Assembly: GCA_963966185.1 (NCBI GenBank)
Contig: CAWZYM010000158.1
Span: forward strand, 435,001-499,000
DNA: 64,000 nucleotides
Reading direction: 5' to 3'
Origin: Rhabditoides inermis
Taxonomy: Eukaryota; Nematoda; Chromadorea; Rhabditida; Rhabditidae
The position numbers and the translations under genes were made by a program. Below, piece by piece: positions 9,397-19,582 of the stretch; position 1 is the first letter of the stretch, and each line of letters begins with the position of its first letter. A model generated the notes under the pieces. That model worked only from the letters and a program-made list of their open reading frames with translations, ran no database searches and had not been told where the DNA came from.

Positions 9397-11295
9397 ATTC
9401 ACAATTTCTGTCGCACTAACAAAAATGATTGAAACAACGGAAACGCACAAATCAAAAGTTCCATAGTAATTCGTAATTTGTTCCGCGTTCCAGGCTAATC
9501 ATTGGATTCTCTTTTCTCATCTACATAATTTGCTGCTCCGGAGCTTTTCTGGGAATGATGAGTACTGCTTCAGAGGTACGGCTTTTTTAGTCAATATTCA
9601 CATCATTCAGTAATTCCAGCTCATTCCTTCAGTATGCGATACACGCGACATGTACGGATCAAATTACAAGGTGGAGCTTCCAAAGTTGGCGGGAGAAGAA
9701 TTATTTATAGTTTTTATGTTGCAAATACATACTTCACATTAAAATACAATGAGAGAACGAGAGAAAAAAGAAAGTCACATCATAGAAACGCTAGCGATTA
9801 ATGTGTGACCAGTTGAAAAGTAATACTCTTCCAGCTGAAGCTCACGGAAGCTCTTTTTGATACATACTAATGATACTGACTAACAAGCAAATGGCAAGGG
9901 GGCACCCCCCCCCCACACTTTGCGAACTCTCGACGCTAGTTTGTAGATATGTCCAAAAGAAAGCCGTAGCCGAAAATCTGGCTGCCGGAGAGCACCGGAA
10001 ATGCTAATTAATGAGTTTCGATCGGTTTGACTCTCCGCAATAGCGAACTCTGCTCGTAGCTTTGGTAGCCTACTGGATAGTTCCTTCAAGCTTGCAATCG
10101 CTGGATCGAATCTACGCACTGCATAATCTTTTTCCAAATTCCGATCATGTTTGATATCGATATTTTAATACTTCGAGACTTCGAAAGAATCGAGAACAAC
10201 TTTTGCTAATGTTTTAAATTGTATTCGTAAAGCTAAAACGGTATACACGGTGCAAAATGAGCACGCATGCCGATAGTGCCCAGTTCTCTTATAGACAGAC
10301 GTGGTGTAAGCAGAAAAATAAGAATAAGGAGATGGATGATTATATTAGTCAATGATCATATCATCAATTAACTAATCATTATGCCTTCAGTTATTCGAGA
10401 CCGGGTGCATTCTGTTTGGTCACATCCTGGCTGTCGCCCTCTACACTGTCGTCATCGTCACATTCACAGCCAACAGCCAAGTACCACACAACCCACTGTC
10501 AGTATGTCTCGGTCTCTCCCACTGTCAGTATGTCTCTGTCTGTCGGTCTGTCTGTCAGTATGCCTGTCAGGCTGTCTGTCTGTGTGTCTGTCCCAACCGC
10601 TCTCTGACTCAATTCTCTTTCAGTGAGCCCCGTTCCGCCTCTGTGTTGCTCCAGCGCCGCAGTCGAATCGTGCAGACGTTCGGCATATTCGCAGGTGCAT
10701 CAACCACGTCTATCAGCTGAATGCGGCATGAAAATCCAGCTCATCCCAGATCGCCTTGATTTTCTTATCATACTTCGTTCACTGAGCCCTCTCGCTTTGC
10801 AGTGATCACAGTGTGTCTGGTGGTGCTTCCCTTCACTGCCATCTTTCTCGCGTATTCTCTCATCGACCCGCAAGATAGAGACAACAAACTCAATCCACTC
10901 TACCTACTCGTATCCAAGGTCGGCTGAATGAGTCATAGTTTATAAGATGAGTATCATCTCATCCAGTTATTAAATCAGTGTATTAATAAATACACATTCA
11001 GCTAGCCCTGCTGAACCCGTCCATCAATGTGTTCATCTACGCGATTCGCCACAACGAGATCCACGCCGGCGTCAAGACGCTGTTGATTGGACAGGCGGTG
11101 GGTCCCGCCGCGAATGTTTCCGGGCGTGAACACTCCATTCAGATGCCGTCATCGATCGACGACTGGCACATCTCTCCGTCGTCTCTGCAGCGGGCACGTC
11201 CCTCGCCGGCCCCGCCCACCCACGCTCCCCATCTACAGTACTCCCTCGCACACCATACACTCATGAGAAGTCTCCAGCACAGCTCACGACTATGA
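8485..11295 (+). CDS. Rhodopsin-like G protein-coupled receptor (srsx-like)
   Basis: About eleven exons join in frame from the ATG at 8485, which directly follows a TTTTAG acceptor, to the TGA at 11293-11295. The N-terminus is short with a possible N-glycosylation site (NNNT). Seven membrane segments follow. Exon 2 carries TM1 (VYMILGSILTVLNLIIF). TM3 ends in DRLLAVTRPIHYY, a variant of the class A DRY motif. RRSRIVQTFGIFA precedes TM6. TM7 contains LNPSINVFIYA, matching NPxxY. The C-terminal tail of about 90 residues is Ser/Pro/His-rich. The DRL form and overall pattern resemble the nematode srsx chemoreceptors, but a peptide receptor is possible. The exon ending at 10527 needs the second of two CACTGTCA|GTATGT donors to keep frame. 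A solo transposon end (9884-10150) sits in one intron. Confidence 0.85.
9342..9388. repeat. (TA)n microsatellite
   Basis: A run of about 23 TA units lies in an intron of the GPCR gene. Confidence 0.95.
9884..10150 (+). mobile_element. Solo terminal repeat of the Tc5-like family
   Basis: From 9884 the sequence starts CAAGCAAATGGCAA and follows the left terminal repeat of the intact element at 50848, with divergence, for about 260 bp. It is preceded by TAA (9881-9883), the same 3-bp target seen at 50845. A degenerate tRNA-like module is present at about 10055-10132. The opposite end and transposase are missing. Confidence 0.7.
10055..10132 (+). other. tRNA-like module in the solo terminal repeat
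   Basis: TAGCCTACTGGATAG (A-box-like) and GGATCGAATCTACG (B-box-like) are spaced as in the better preserved copy at 51024-51102. It is more decayed than the other copies. Confidence 0.5.
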
Positions 11296-11689
11296 CACAT
11301 ATACGTAGTGACTCATGCACATTCACACTCGACTTCTGCCTGTAGTTTGTTCGAAGCAGACTTGTTGTATTTGTATTTCATGAATCACAATACAACCATC
11401 CTCGCAACATTCACGGGTCGTTATTTATGATCCCTGCAATGTACTGCGTTTACCGGAAATGAATTTTTGTTTCAAGAACACAATTTGTTATCGATAAATC
11501 TCCTAGTTGCATCTGATTTGGACGTCATGATTTCTCTTACTTCTACAATGTATGGAAAAGCAGCTGCAAATTAAATTGATTAGTTTGAAAAAGACTCACT
11601 CTTTTTGCTAGCAAAACCGAATCGGCGCCGCGTGTTTGATAACGTTTATTTATTAGAAACACGCTCTGAAAATTTACCTGATTACATAC
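11296..11689. other. Short intergenic gap between the two receptor genes
   Basis: This AT-rich stretch probably holds the 3' untranslated region of the GPCR and the promoter of the next receptor. No other feature is seen. Confidence 0.5.
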
Positions 11690-12982
11690 ATGAAAGATAT
11701 TCCCTTTCTCAACGCATACTTTCTGAATACAATGTATGTTTTGTCCAATATTAGCGGATTCTTCACTGTGTACATTGTTCTATTCCGTTCTCCCAAAGAA
11801 ATGCAGACTTTCAAATACTATATTTTGTTTATCATAGTAAGTTCCTGTAATGACTACCATATGATACACTCTTTAAGTGTGCTTCCTATTTGATCAACCT
11901 CATACAAATATGTTTATTTCGACCGGTCTACATCTTCCCGAAAGTATTCGTGTTTTCGGAAGGTCTTCTCTCGAATCTCGAATTTGACTGTACAAGATTT
12001 CTACTGGTGGGAAATCACCAACAACGTCTTGTTCCAACAATTTTCTAGGGTACTTTCATAACATGTGGAGCACTGACTGGCGCCGCCTATATGATGTCGT
12101 TTTCCTATCGAATGGCTGTGATTCTTTCCTATGGAACAGCAAGGACTATACTCGAATCCAAGTGGTTCAAGGTGTTCTGTCTGTGTCTTCCTCTATACAT
12201 GATCTCGATCTATTACATGTGCACGTATCCGGAGGGAACTATGCGAAACGATATCGTTAGTTGAACTCAAAGCACTCATAACTCATAACAACAAAAATTA
12301 CAGATGAATGATTTTACTTCCGCTGAAAAGGTGCTCTACGAAGACTTTCTGAGTTATTACAAGCACGTGACATATGTTTCCATCGTGTCGATGACTATGT
12401 TTCAGATGGTGAGCACAAAGAGACATAACAGGCAAATGTATCACAATAATATTAGGTGAACGGCGTTATCGCGATGATAGTATTGTGTTTCGGAGAGTTC
12501 TTCTACTGTATCTTCATCGCATCCATGATACTCAGGCGATTGAAGGTTGTTCATGCGTACTTCTCCCTATCTTACCTTACCACAAAATTAGTTTACCGCC
12601 TCATTATACCTATCACAATCTGCACATGCACCAATTCTCAAAACACTTCTTATCAAAAAATATACTTTTGTACAGGAGAACGTCTCGAGTATGAGCGCTC
12701 GCACCCTCAAAATGCACATGAAACTCACGTGGGAGCTGATTGTGCAGGTGGGAAGGACGTGAGTTCTGAGATCTCAACTGACGTGCAATTCAGATCTGTC
12801 TACCTGGAATCACTCTAATGTTGCCTCTGCTGATATGCATTCTATACTGGCAACCCATATTCCCCTTCTCTCTCGTGCCCTCTTTTGCCGGTAAGTGTCT
12901 CTAACTTCCTCTTTCCTCCTCCCCGTGTTCACCCACTCTCTCCATATCTCTCTCTTCCTCTCTCTCTCTCTCTCTCTCTCTC

Positions 12983-13020
<38 letters not shown>

Positions 13021-13256
13021 CCTCTCTCTTTTCCTCTCTCTCTCACCCTTTCCTTGCAGACCCCTACATCTTCGGTCTCGGTCGCTTCATCACATACGGT
13101 GTCTCCTTCCACTTTGTCTCATATAACACCACCCTCCTTCTCATATCCTCTCACTACAGACAGTGTATCCTCTCCACTCTCTTCACATTCATCCCTGCCA
13201 TCAAACCACAACGAATCATTACTGTCAGCGTCGCGCCCACTACTAGTGTATATTGA
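11690..13256 (+). CDS. Nematode seven-transmembrane chemoreceptor (Str/Srh-type superfamily)
   Basis: Eight exons join in frame from ATG at 11690 to TGA at 13254-13256, about 340 residues. TM1 is followed by RSPKEMQTFKYYIL, a pattern typical of the Str/Srh receptor superfamily. Later landmarks are CLFRPVYIFPKVFVFSEG, GALTGAAYMMSFSYRM, a YPEGTMRND loop, MSARTLKMHMKLTW before TM6, and a C-terminal DPYIFGLGRF with SSHYRQCILSTL. These receptors act in chemosensory neuron cilia and detect small molecules, which is family knowledge. The exact family (srh, sri, srd or str) is not settled. A CT-rich intron (12957-13030) precedes the last exon. A decayed paralogue lies at 17711-18930, on the other side of the large foldback element. 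Confidence 0.85.
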
Positions 13257-13319
13257 TGATGTTACACAATAAAAAATAAATAAATCAGTTTTTTATGAGC
13301 GATGTTGCTTACATATTAC

Positions 13320-13373
13320 AACCAGCGCGGCAGCGCTGGTTGGTTTGTGTTAAGAATAGTCACGCGCTAGAAT
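13320..13373. other. Perfect hairpin followed by a CGCGCTAGAAT tail (copy 2)
   Basis: A 9-bp stem (AACCAGCGC) with a 4-nt loop spans 13320-13341. After 21 nt comes CGCGCTAGAAT (13363-13373). It abuts the left end of the large palindromic element at 13378. Compared with copy 1 at 183-237, the stem bases have changed on both sides and still pair. Confidence 0.5.
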
Positions 13374-13377
13374 CTGC

Positions 13378-14677
13378 GGATGTAGGACGTTCCCTCCACA
13401 ATTTTTAGTTTGAGTGCAAAGGACGATTCCTCCACCACCATGAACGATTCCTCCACCTACCATGAACGATCCCTCCACTTTGATAGGACGTTCCCTCCAC
13501 TTTAAATTTAGGCGTTTCACTTCTAATGTATGACGTTTGAACGTTCTAATACATTATTTAGCCATAAATAATGCTCGTAATAATGCCTAGAAAATGTTTG
13601 CTCATAGTCATAGTTATCACTCATCTCTTTCCTTCCACAAAGAGCCATGCACGAGCCAACCTGAAGACATACATTCTACCACAATGGAACACATCATTCA
13701 GCATAACTATTTATTCAAGTCAGCTTTACGTACAAACAATGTAATAATATGCTAGTTTGTAAAGCATCTACGTTGGGTTTCTTTCAACATGTTAGCCAAA
13801 TCCCGCTGCCGCATTACGATAACATTGTTCAAGTAACGCATCAACACAAGTAGAGAATTTTGTGAATCTTTTCGCGCGTCGTACGGGCTTCGGAATAGAA
13901 ACTAACATTACTTACCGCACTTTCTTGCAGCAACTGTATTCTCCAACTTAACTTTTCAGCAAATTCAATTAACAAATGATTTCCATAAGTGACTGCATTC
14001 TCGGATGTTTTACGGTATTCTACGGAGCTATAGCACAGCTCTGTGGGTTAACAATATTTAAATTCTACTTTATCAACAAACCAAAAAAACAAGCCTATGG
14101 CCTATGGCCCATATCCCATATGTAGTTATCTTTCGCGAATTGCTATATGCTAACGAATCACTGCCAGACATGAATCGGGGTTCTATACTGATACGATACC
14201 CTTACAATTAGTATCGGACGAACGATTGAACCACACTTAGGAAATTACATTACTAATCTGAACAATTATGCTACTTTGAAAATATCCTGACCCTTATAGT
14301 ATTCTAATCCTATCGTATTCTAAACGGAAACAAGAACGGATTGAAACGCGAACTTCTTTTCTGCATGAAGTCATCATATGATCAAAACATTACTTTGGAA
14401 ATATTTACTAGTGAACAGATTGTCACTAATGGTGTAAGATTAGTTTTAACAATAAGTACTTTGATTCTCGTTCATAATAGACTCGCACTTAGCTCAGGAT
14501 TTTTCGGTGAAAACATTATCGTGGATTTTGAACATACAGTATACTGAACGAAATGCACAGCAGATTTGTGGTGCCTTTCGTATCTCCGTTCCACTGACTC
14601 TCTCACATGACCACGTGGCGTAAAGGTAACGCTCTCGCTTTGCAAGCAGCGGTTCGAATTTGGCTACACACGCAAAG
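13378..14677 (+). repeat. Left palindrome arm (1,300 bp)
   Basis: This is the inverted partner of 15236-16535. Its first 300 bp contain several short direct repeats ending CCTCCAC, and its inner end contains a tRNA-like module. The 68-codon frame inside it is not considered coding because it only mirrors the other arm. Confidence 0.85.
14613..14667 (+). other. tRNA-Ala-like module at the inner end of the left arm
   Basis: TGGCGTAAAGGTAACGC matches an A-box and GGTTCGAATTTGG a B-box. CTTTGCAAG between them looks like an anticodon loop with TGC, as in tRNA-Ala. The acceptor stem is not convincing, so this is tRNA-derived rather than a working tRNA. Confidence 0.6.
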
Positions 14678-14678
14678 T

Positions 14679-15004
14679 GGATGTAGGACGTTCCCTCCAT
14701 TTTTGCAAGGTCCTCCACTTTTGCATGGTCCTCCACTAGCATGAACGATTCCTCCACCGACCATGAACGATCCCTCCACTTTGCTAGGACGTTCCCTCCA
14801 CTTTAAATTTAGGCGTTTCACATCTAATGTGTAACGTTTGAATGTTCTAATTTATTATTTAGCCATAAATAATGAACTTTAATAATGCCTAGAAACTTTC
14901 ACCACGTTTGCTCATAGTTAGTGATTCACATCTCACAAATCTCTCTCCTTCCATTAGGAGCCATGGCCCATGCGCGAGCCAACCAGAGAGACGATATCGT
15001 ATTC
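14679..15004 (+). repeat. 326-bp unit, copy 1
   Basis: The unit begins GGATGTAGGACG like the palindrome arm, but it is a diverged version of the first ~300 bp of the arm. It appears identical to 16540-16865. It ends in GACGATATCGTATTC. Confidence 0.8.
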
Positions 15005-15235
15005 GCGATGTCGCTACTTGTAAACGGATATGAAGATATCATAATTAATAGAAAATGAGTTAAATATTCATCTGCCCGTTTGTCTGAAAGATATCAGAAC
15101 TGAGTGTGAGTAGTGGAAGAATGAAGACAAACAACAACATTCACACCTCGTATAGTTTCACTCTTTTCACGAGAGACATTAGAGTGGTCAGACAAAAATC
15201 AGAACGCGTTGGACGATGTTTTCATTTTGACAAAA

Positions 15236-16535
15236 CTTTGCGTGTGTAGCCAAATTCGAACCGCTGCTTGCAAAGCGAGAGCGTTACCTTTACGCCACGT
15301 GGTCATGTGAGAGAGTCAGTGGAACGGAGATACGAAAGGCACCACAAATCTGCTGTGCATTTCGTTCAGTATACTGTATGTTCAAAATCCACGATAATGT
15401 TTTCACCGAAAAATCCTGAGCTAAGTGCGAGTCTATTATGAACGAGAATCAAAGTACTTATTGTTAAAACTAATCTTACACCATTAGTGACAATCTGTTC
15501 ACTAGTAAATATTTCCAAAGTAATGTTTTGATCATATGATGACTTCATGCAGAAAAGAAGTTCGCGTTTCAATCCGTTCTTGTTTCCGTTTAGAATACGA
15601 TAGGATTAGAATACTATAAGGGTCAGGATATTTTCAAAGTAGCATAATTGTTCAGATTAGTAATGTAATTTCCTAAGTGTGGTTCAATCGTTCGTCCGAT
15701 ACTAATTGTAAGGGTATCGTATCAGTATAGAACCCCGATTCATGTCTGGCAGTGATTCGTTAGCATATAGCAATTCGCGAAAGATAACTACATATGGGAT
15801 ATGGGCCATAGGCCATAGGCTTGTTTTTTTGGTTTGTTGATAAAGTAGAATTTAAATATTGTTAACCCACAGAGCTGTGCTATAGCTCCGTAGAATACCG
15901 TAAAACATCCGAGAATGCAGTCACTTATGGAAATCATTTGTTAATTGAATTTGCTGAAAAGTTAAGTTGGAGAATACAGTTGCTGCAAGAAAGTGCGGTA
16001 AGTAATGTTAGTTTCTATTCCGAAGCCCGTACGACGCGCGAAAAGATTCACAAAATTCTCTACTTGTGTTGATGCGTTACTTGAACAATGTTATCGTAAT
16101 GCGGCAGCGGGATTTGGCTAACATGTTGAAAGAAACCCAACGTAGATGCTTTACAAACTAGCATATTATTACATTGTTTGTACGTAAAGCTGACTTGAAT
16201 AAATAGTTATGCTGAATGATGTGTTCCATTGTGGTAGAATGTATGTCTTCAGGTTGGCTCGTGCATGGCTCTTTGTGGAAGGAAAGAGATGAGTGATAAC
16301 TATGACTATGAGCAAACATTTTCTAGGCATTATTACGAGCATTATTTATGGCTAAATAATGTATTAGAACGTTCAAACGTCATACATTAGAAGTGAAACG
16401 CCTAAATTTAAAGTGGAGGGAACGTCCTATCAAAGTGGAGGGATCGTTCATGGTAGGTGGAGGAATCGTTCATGGTGGTGGAGGAATCGTCCTTTGCACT
16501 CAAACTAAAAATTGTGGAGGGAACGTCCTACATCC
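15236..16535 (-). repeat. Right palindrome arm (1,300 bp, inverted)
   Basis: This is the inverted copy of 13378-14677, of exactly the same length and without visible differences in the segments compared. Confidence 0.85.
15246..15300 (-). other. tRNA-Ala-like module at the inner end of the right arm
   Basis: This is the mirror copy of 14613-14667, read on the minus strand. Confidence 0.6.
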
Positions 16536-16539
16536 TGTA

Positions 16540-16865
16540 GGATGTAGGACGTTCCCTCCATTTTTGCAAGGTCCTCCACTTTTGCATGGTCCTCCACTAG
16601 CATGAACGATTCCTCCACCGACCATGAACGATCCCTCCACTTTGCTAGGACGTTCCCTCCACTTTAAATTTAGGCGTTTCACATCTAATGTGTAACGTTT
16701 GAATGTTCTAATTTATTATTTAGCCATAAATAATGAACTTTAATAATGCCTAGAAACTTTCACCACGTTTGCTCATAGTTAGTGATTCACATCTCACAAA
16801 TCTCTCTCCTTCCATTAGGAGCCATGGCCCATGCGCGAGCCAACCAGAGAGACGATATCGTATTC
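16540..16865 (+). repeat. 326-bp unit, copy 2
   Basis: This is the direct repeat of 14679-15004 with no difference seen. It starts four bases after the right palindrome arm. Confidence 0.8.
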
Positions 16866-16970
16866 ATTTCGAATTTTTACGATATTTTTTCTCGTGATGA
16901 AATAATGAGAGAAAAACGTGTATGAAGATGAGAGAGAAAATTTCTATGAAATTCAACAAAAGGACATATA

Positions 16971-17456
16971 TTATCTTTTAAAAGTACTTCCGTAAAAAGT
17001 GTTGTTTGTGTTAACCTGATTCAAGAAAAGCGCATGCATATATTATTAATTTTTTAAAAATCAAATCGTAAACACCTGAACATGAAAACTAACACAAACT
17101 TGCTCTTTCAAAACGAAAAATGTTGAATTTAATTCCATGTTTTATTTTTTTGACATTTTTACACCTGTATATTGAGTTAAACATTCAAACAACATCACGA
17201 TTAACATATTATTTTATTGATAAACCGTATATATAATAAATATTTCGTGTCCTCAAAAAAACACTAAAGAAACAAAACACTCGTATTATTCTGAATGTTA
17301 GGTTTCTATATTCGTTTGAAAGAGCAAGTTTGTGTTAGTTTTCATGTTCAGGTGTTTACGATTTGATTTTTCAAAAATTAATAATATATGCATGCGCTTT
17401 TCTTGAATCAGGTTAACACAAACAACACTTTTTACGGAAGTACTTTTAAAAGATAA
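16971..17456. mobile_element. Foldback MITE with ~140-bp inverted arms
   Basis: The outer arm sequence TTATCTTTTAAAAGTACTTC at 16971 is mirrored at the end near 17456. The arms match for about 140 bp with few changes, around a central AT-rich spacer of roughly 200 bp. It has no coding capacity. Confidence 0.75.
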
Positions 17457-17710
17457 TTTTAATTTTAGTTCTGTTCGTTTTATGAGGCCAGGCGTTTTTT
17501 TTTTAAATTTTATTATAGAAACATGATTCTGATATCATAAGACGGTCAGGAAATAAAAAACCCACGGCGACATTTCATTTCACGGCAGGTGTTTTCTTCC
17601 AGCTATTTCAGCAAATCACGTTGGTTACAGCGAAGATAAATGATATTTCATACCGTGCATATACGCACATATAGTATCTGCACAGCACGTATAGTATCTG
17701 CACCAGTTTC

Positions 17711-18930
17711 ATGAATACTACCTATCTAGAGTTCCCTTTTCTAAATTCAACATTTCTCACCGCAATAAGGGATACTCGTTTTGTCAACAAGATTTGTCAT
17801 ATTCACGGTTTACATAGTCATGTTACAAATGTTACAATCTCTGAAAGAAATGCGAGAGTTCAAGTTGTATATTTTGAATATAATTGTAAGTTTCAGTAAT
17901 CTTAATTTTTTCCGTTAACATGGACAGTGAACACGTTCGCAATGAGCTATTTCTACCAAGTTGATATGGGAGATAGTAGCTATGGGATATCCAAACATAA
18001 CTGCGTTGTCAAAAAATGTTTTCCTAACTTATCGAAGTATTTAATTTCCGATGGTTTAAACACTATTTTTTCGATGGTTTAAATACTAAACACTATTTTG
18101 CGCGCCGCATCTATGTCTCGGGCTGTTGCAGAGCAACCAGGGCACTGACGAAAAAGCGCGATGTGGAACAGAGCGTCACGAGATCGATATCGTGCAAAAT
18201 GTTTTACTATCCAGAAATAGCATTTTTGACACCGCAATTATGTTGGGATATCCCATAGCCACCTCCCATATCAAATTGGTATAAATAGCTCATTGCGAAC
18301 GTGTGCACTGCATATGTAAAACAGTTTGAAAGAAAAAGACATTTTGTTCAGGCGCGTGAACTTGATAAAAGCGTTGCTATTTCGTCCAGTCTACATATTT
18401 TCGAGACTATTCGTGTTTTCTGAAGGAATAATGGCAGATTTTGATTTCAATTTTGTTAAACTATTGACATTGAATGTCGTATTATTCTCATCTGAAAAAA
18501 AAAACAAATGAAACGTATCAGGGAATCTTTCCTATGACAGGTGCACTGGTGGGAGCCGCATACATGATGTCATTTTCCTATCGATTAGAAGTCATTACCC
18601 CTATGGAAGACTGAAGACGATTCTCTAATCAACAGCACTCAAGCTACTCTGCATTACTCTCCCGTTTAGATTCGAATTTGGAGACTCTCCAACCGCGATG
18701 AACGGGAAAGGAGCGGGGTGCGAGCGGAAAGAAGCCCTCTGGCTTGAGGACCGCGGACGACTTTTGCTTAGCCAGCGCCTCGTGGCATATATTATGTAGT
18801 GTCTCTTCATCCATAGCCATTCTACTCCACTCACTACAGAAACGTCATCCTCTCCGGTATCTTCTAATGATTCCGTGTATCAAACCCAAGACCAAGCTAT
18901 GTTCATTCGAGTGAGCAGCGTCTCACCCAC
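17711..18930 (+). pseudogene. Broken paralogue of the chemoreceptor at 11690
   Basis: Pieces of the neighbouring receptor are recognisable in order but in different frames. FPFLNSTFL matches IPFLNAYFL. A frame change then gives FTVYIVMLQ and SLKEMREFKLYIL. RVNLIKALLFRPVYIF with LFVFSEG lies near 18348. GALVGAAYMMSFSYRL lies near 18541, and HYRNVILSGIF near 18838, followed by a stop and another shift to IPCIKPK. Exons for TM4-TM6 are replaced by about 200 bp of unrelated sequence (18620-18830). A MITE (17931-18304) has inserted in the first intron. The gene cannot encode a full receptor. Confidence 0.8.
17931..18304. mobile_element. 374-bp MITE inside the chemoreceptor pseudogene
   Basis: The ends are ACACGTTCGCAATGAGC and its inverse, and the inverted arms continue for about 90 bp with a few mismatches. 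There is no coding capacity. It lies between pseudogene exons 1 and 2. Confidence 0.75.
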
Positions 18931-19582
18931 AGTTAGCGTCTTGTGGCCAATTTTTGATACATCTTTTGATAAATCATACATCAACTGTGCGAACACTCTC
19001 ACGAAAACATATTCAATAGAATTTCATTCAAGGCAATATTCAATATCTCACATAGATATCTCAACTCTCCAAACGTGATAACAAAATCAGGAAAGAAAAC
19101 ACACAGTCACTGGCTATCTCACACTATCTACCTAACACAACACTACAGTATACCTTCTAGGGGAGCAGCCATTGACTAGAATATGTACACAGTACATTCA
19201 CTTGGCTTGCAATTCACAACTAGCGATGATAGAGAGGGGCGAGAAAGAAAGGGACCATCAGGGCAGATGGTCCTTTCCTCACCCCCTCAAACATATTATG
19301 ATCGGCACATAAAGAGACATTGAGGGGCAAGACCTGTACTGGGCGGGGGAAACACAGCTGGAGCAGCACAAAGGGGGCGGAGTCAGAAGGGCGGGGCTAG
19401 AGGGCTGAGACAAGAGCCGAGCGCGGTACTGCACTGCGCGCAATACTTCCTCGCCTAAAAAATACGTTCATAATTCGAAAAAAAAAATAATGCAACCAGC
19501 TCTCCTCGTATTAGCATATCAAATACACGATAGCACAATGTACCCACCTCTTTCTCCTGCTCCTCCCTCTCCTCTCCTCTCT
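18931..19582. other. Intergenic stretch before the ADP/ATP carrier 3' end
   Basis: The right part is GC-richer and probably holds the 3' untranslated region of the carrier gene on the minus strand. No gene was recognised. Confidence 0.5.

Larger units (their letters stand above)
13378..16865. mobile_element. Compound foldback element with 1,300-bp palindromic arms
   Basis: The left arm (13378-14677) and right arm (15236-16535) are inverted copies of equal length, with no difference found where compared. Between them lie a 326-bp unit (14679-15004) and about 230 bp of other sequence. A second copy of the 326-bp unit follows the right arm (16540-16865). Arm ends start GGATGTAGGACG and carry repeated GAACGATTCCTCCAC-like motifs, as expected for transposase-binding sites. 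No transposase frame is present, so it is non-autonomous. Confidence 0.8.

Noticed and set aside
183..13373. A Helitron bounded by the two hairpin-CTAG motifs
   Set aside because: The segment between contains ordinary genes, no TC-start partner was seen, the base after CTAG is A, and no Rep/helicase is present.
14341..14547. 68-codon open frame, repeated exactly on the other strand at 15366-15572
   Set aside because: It is only the mirror image of the palindrome arm and has no domain or start context.
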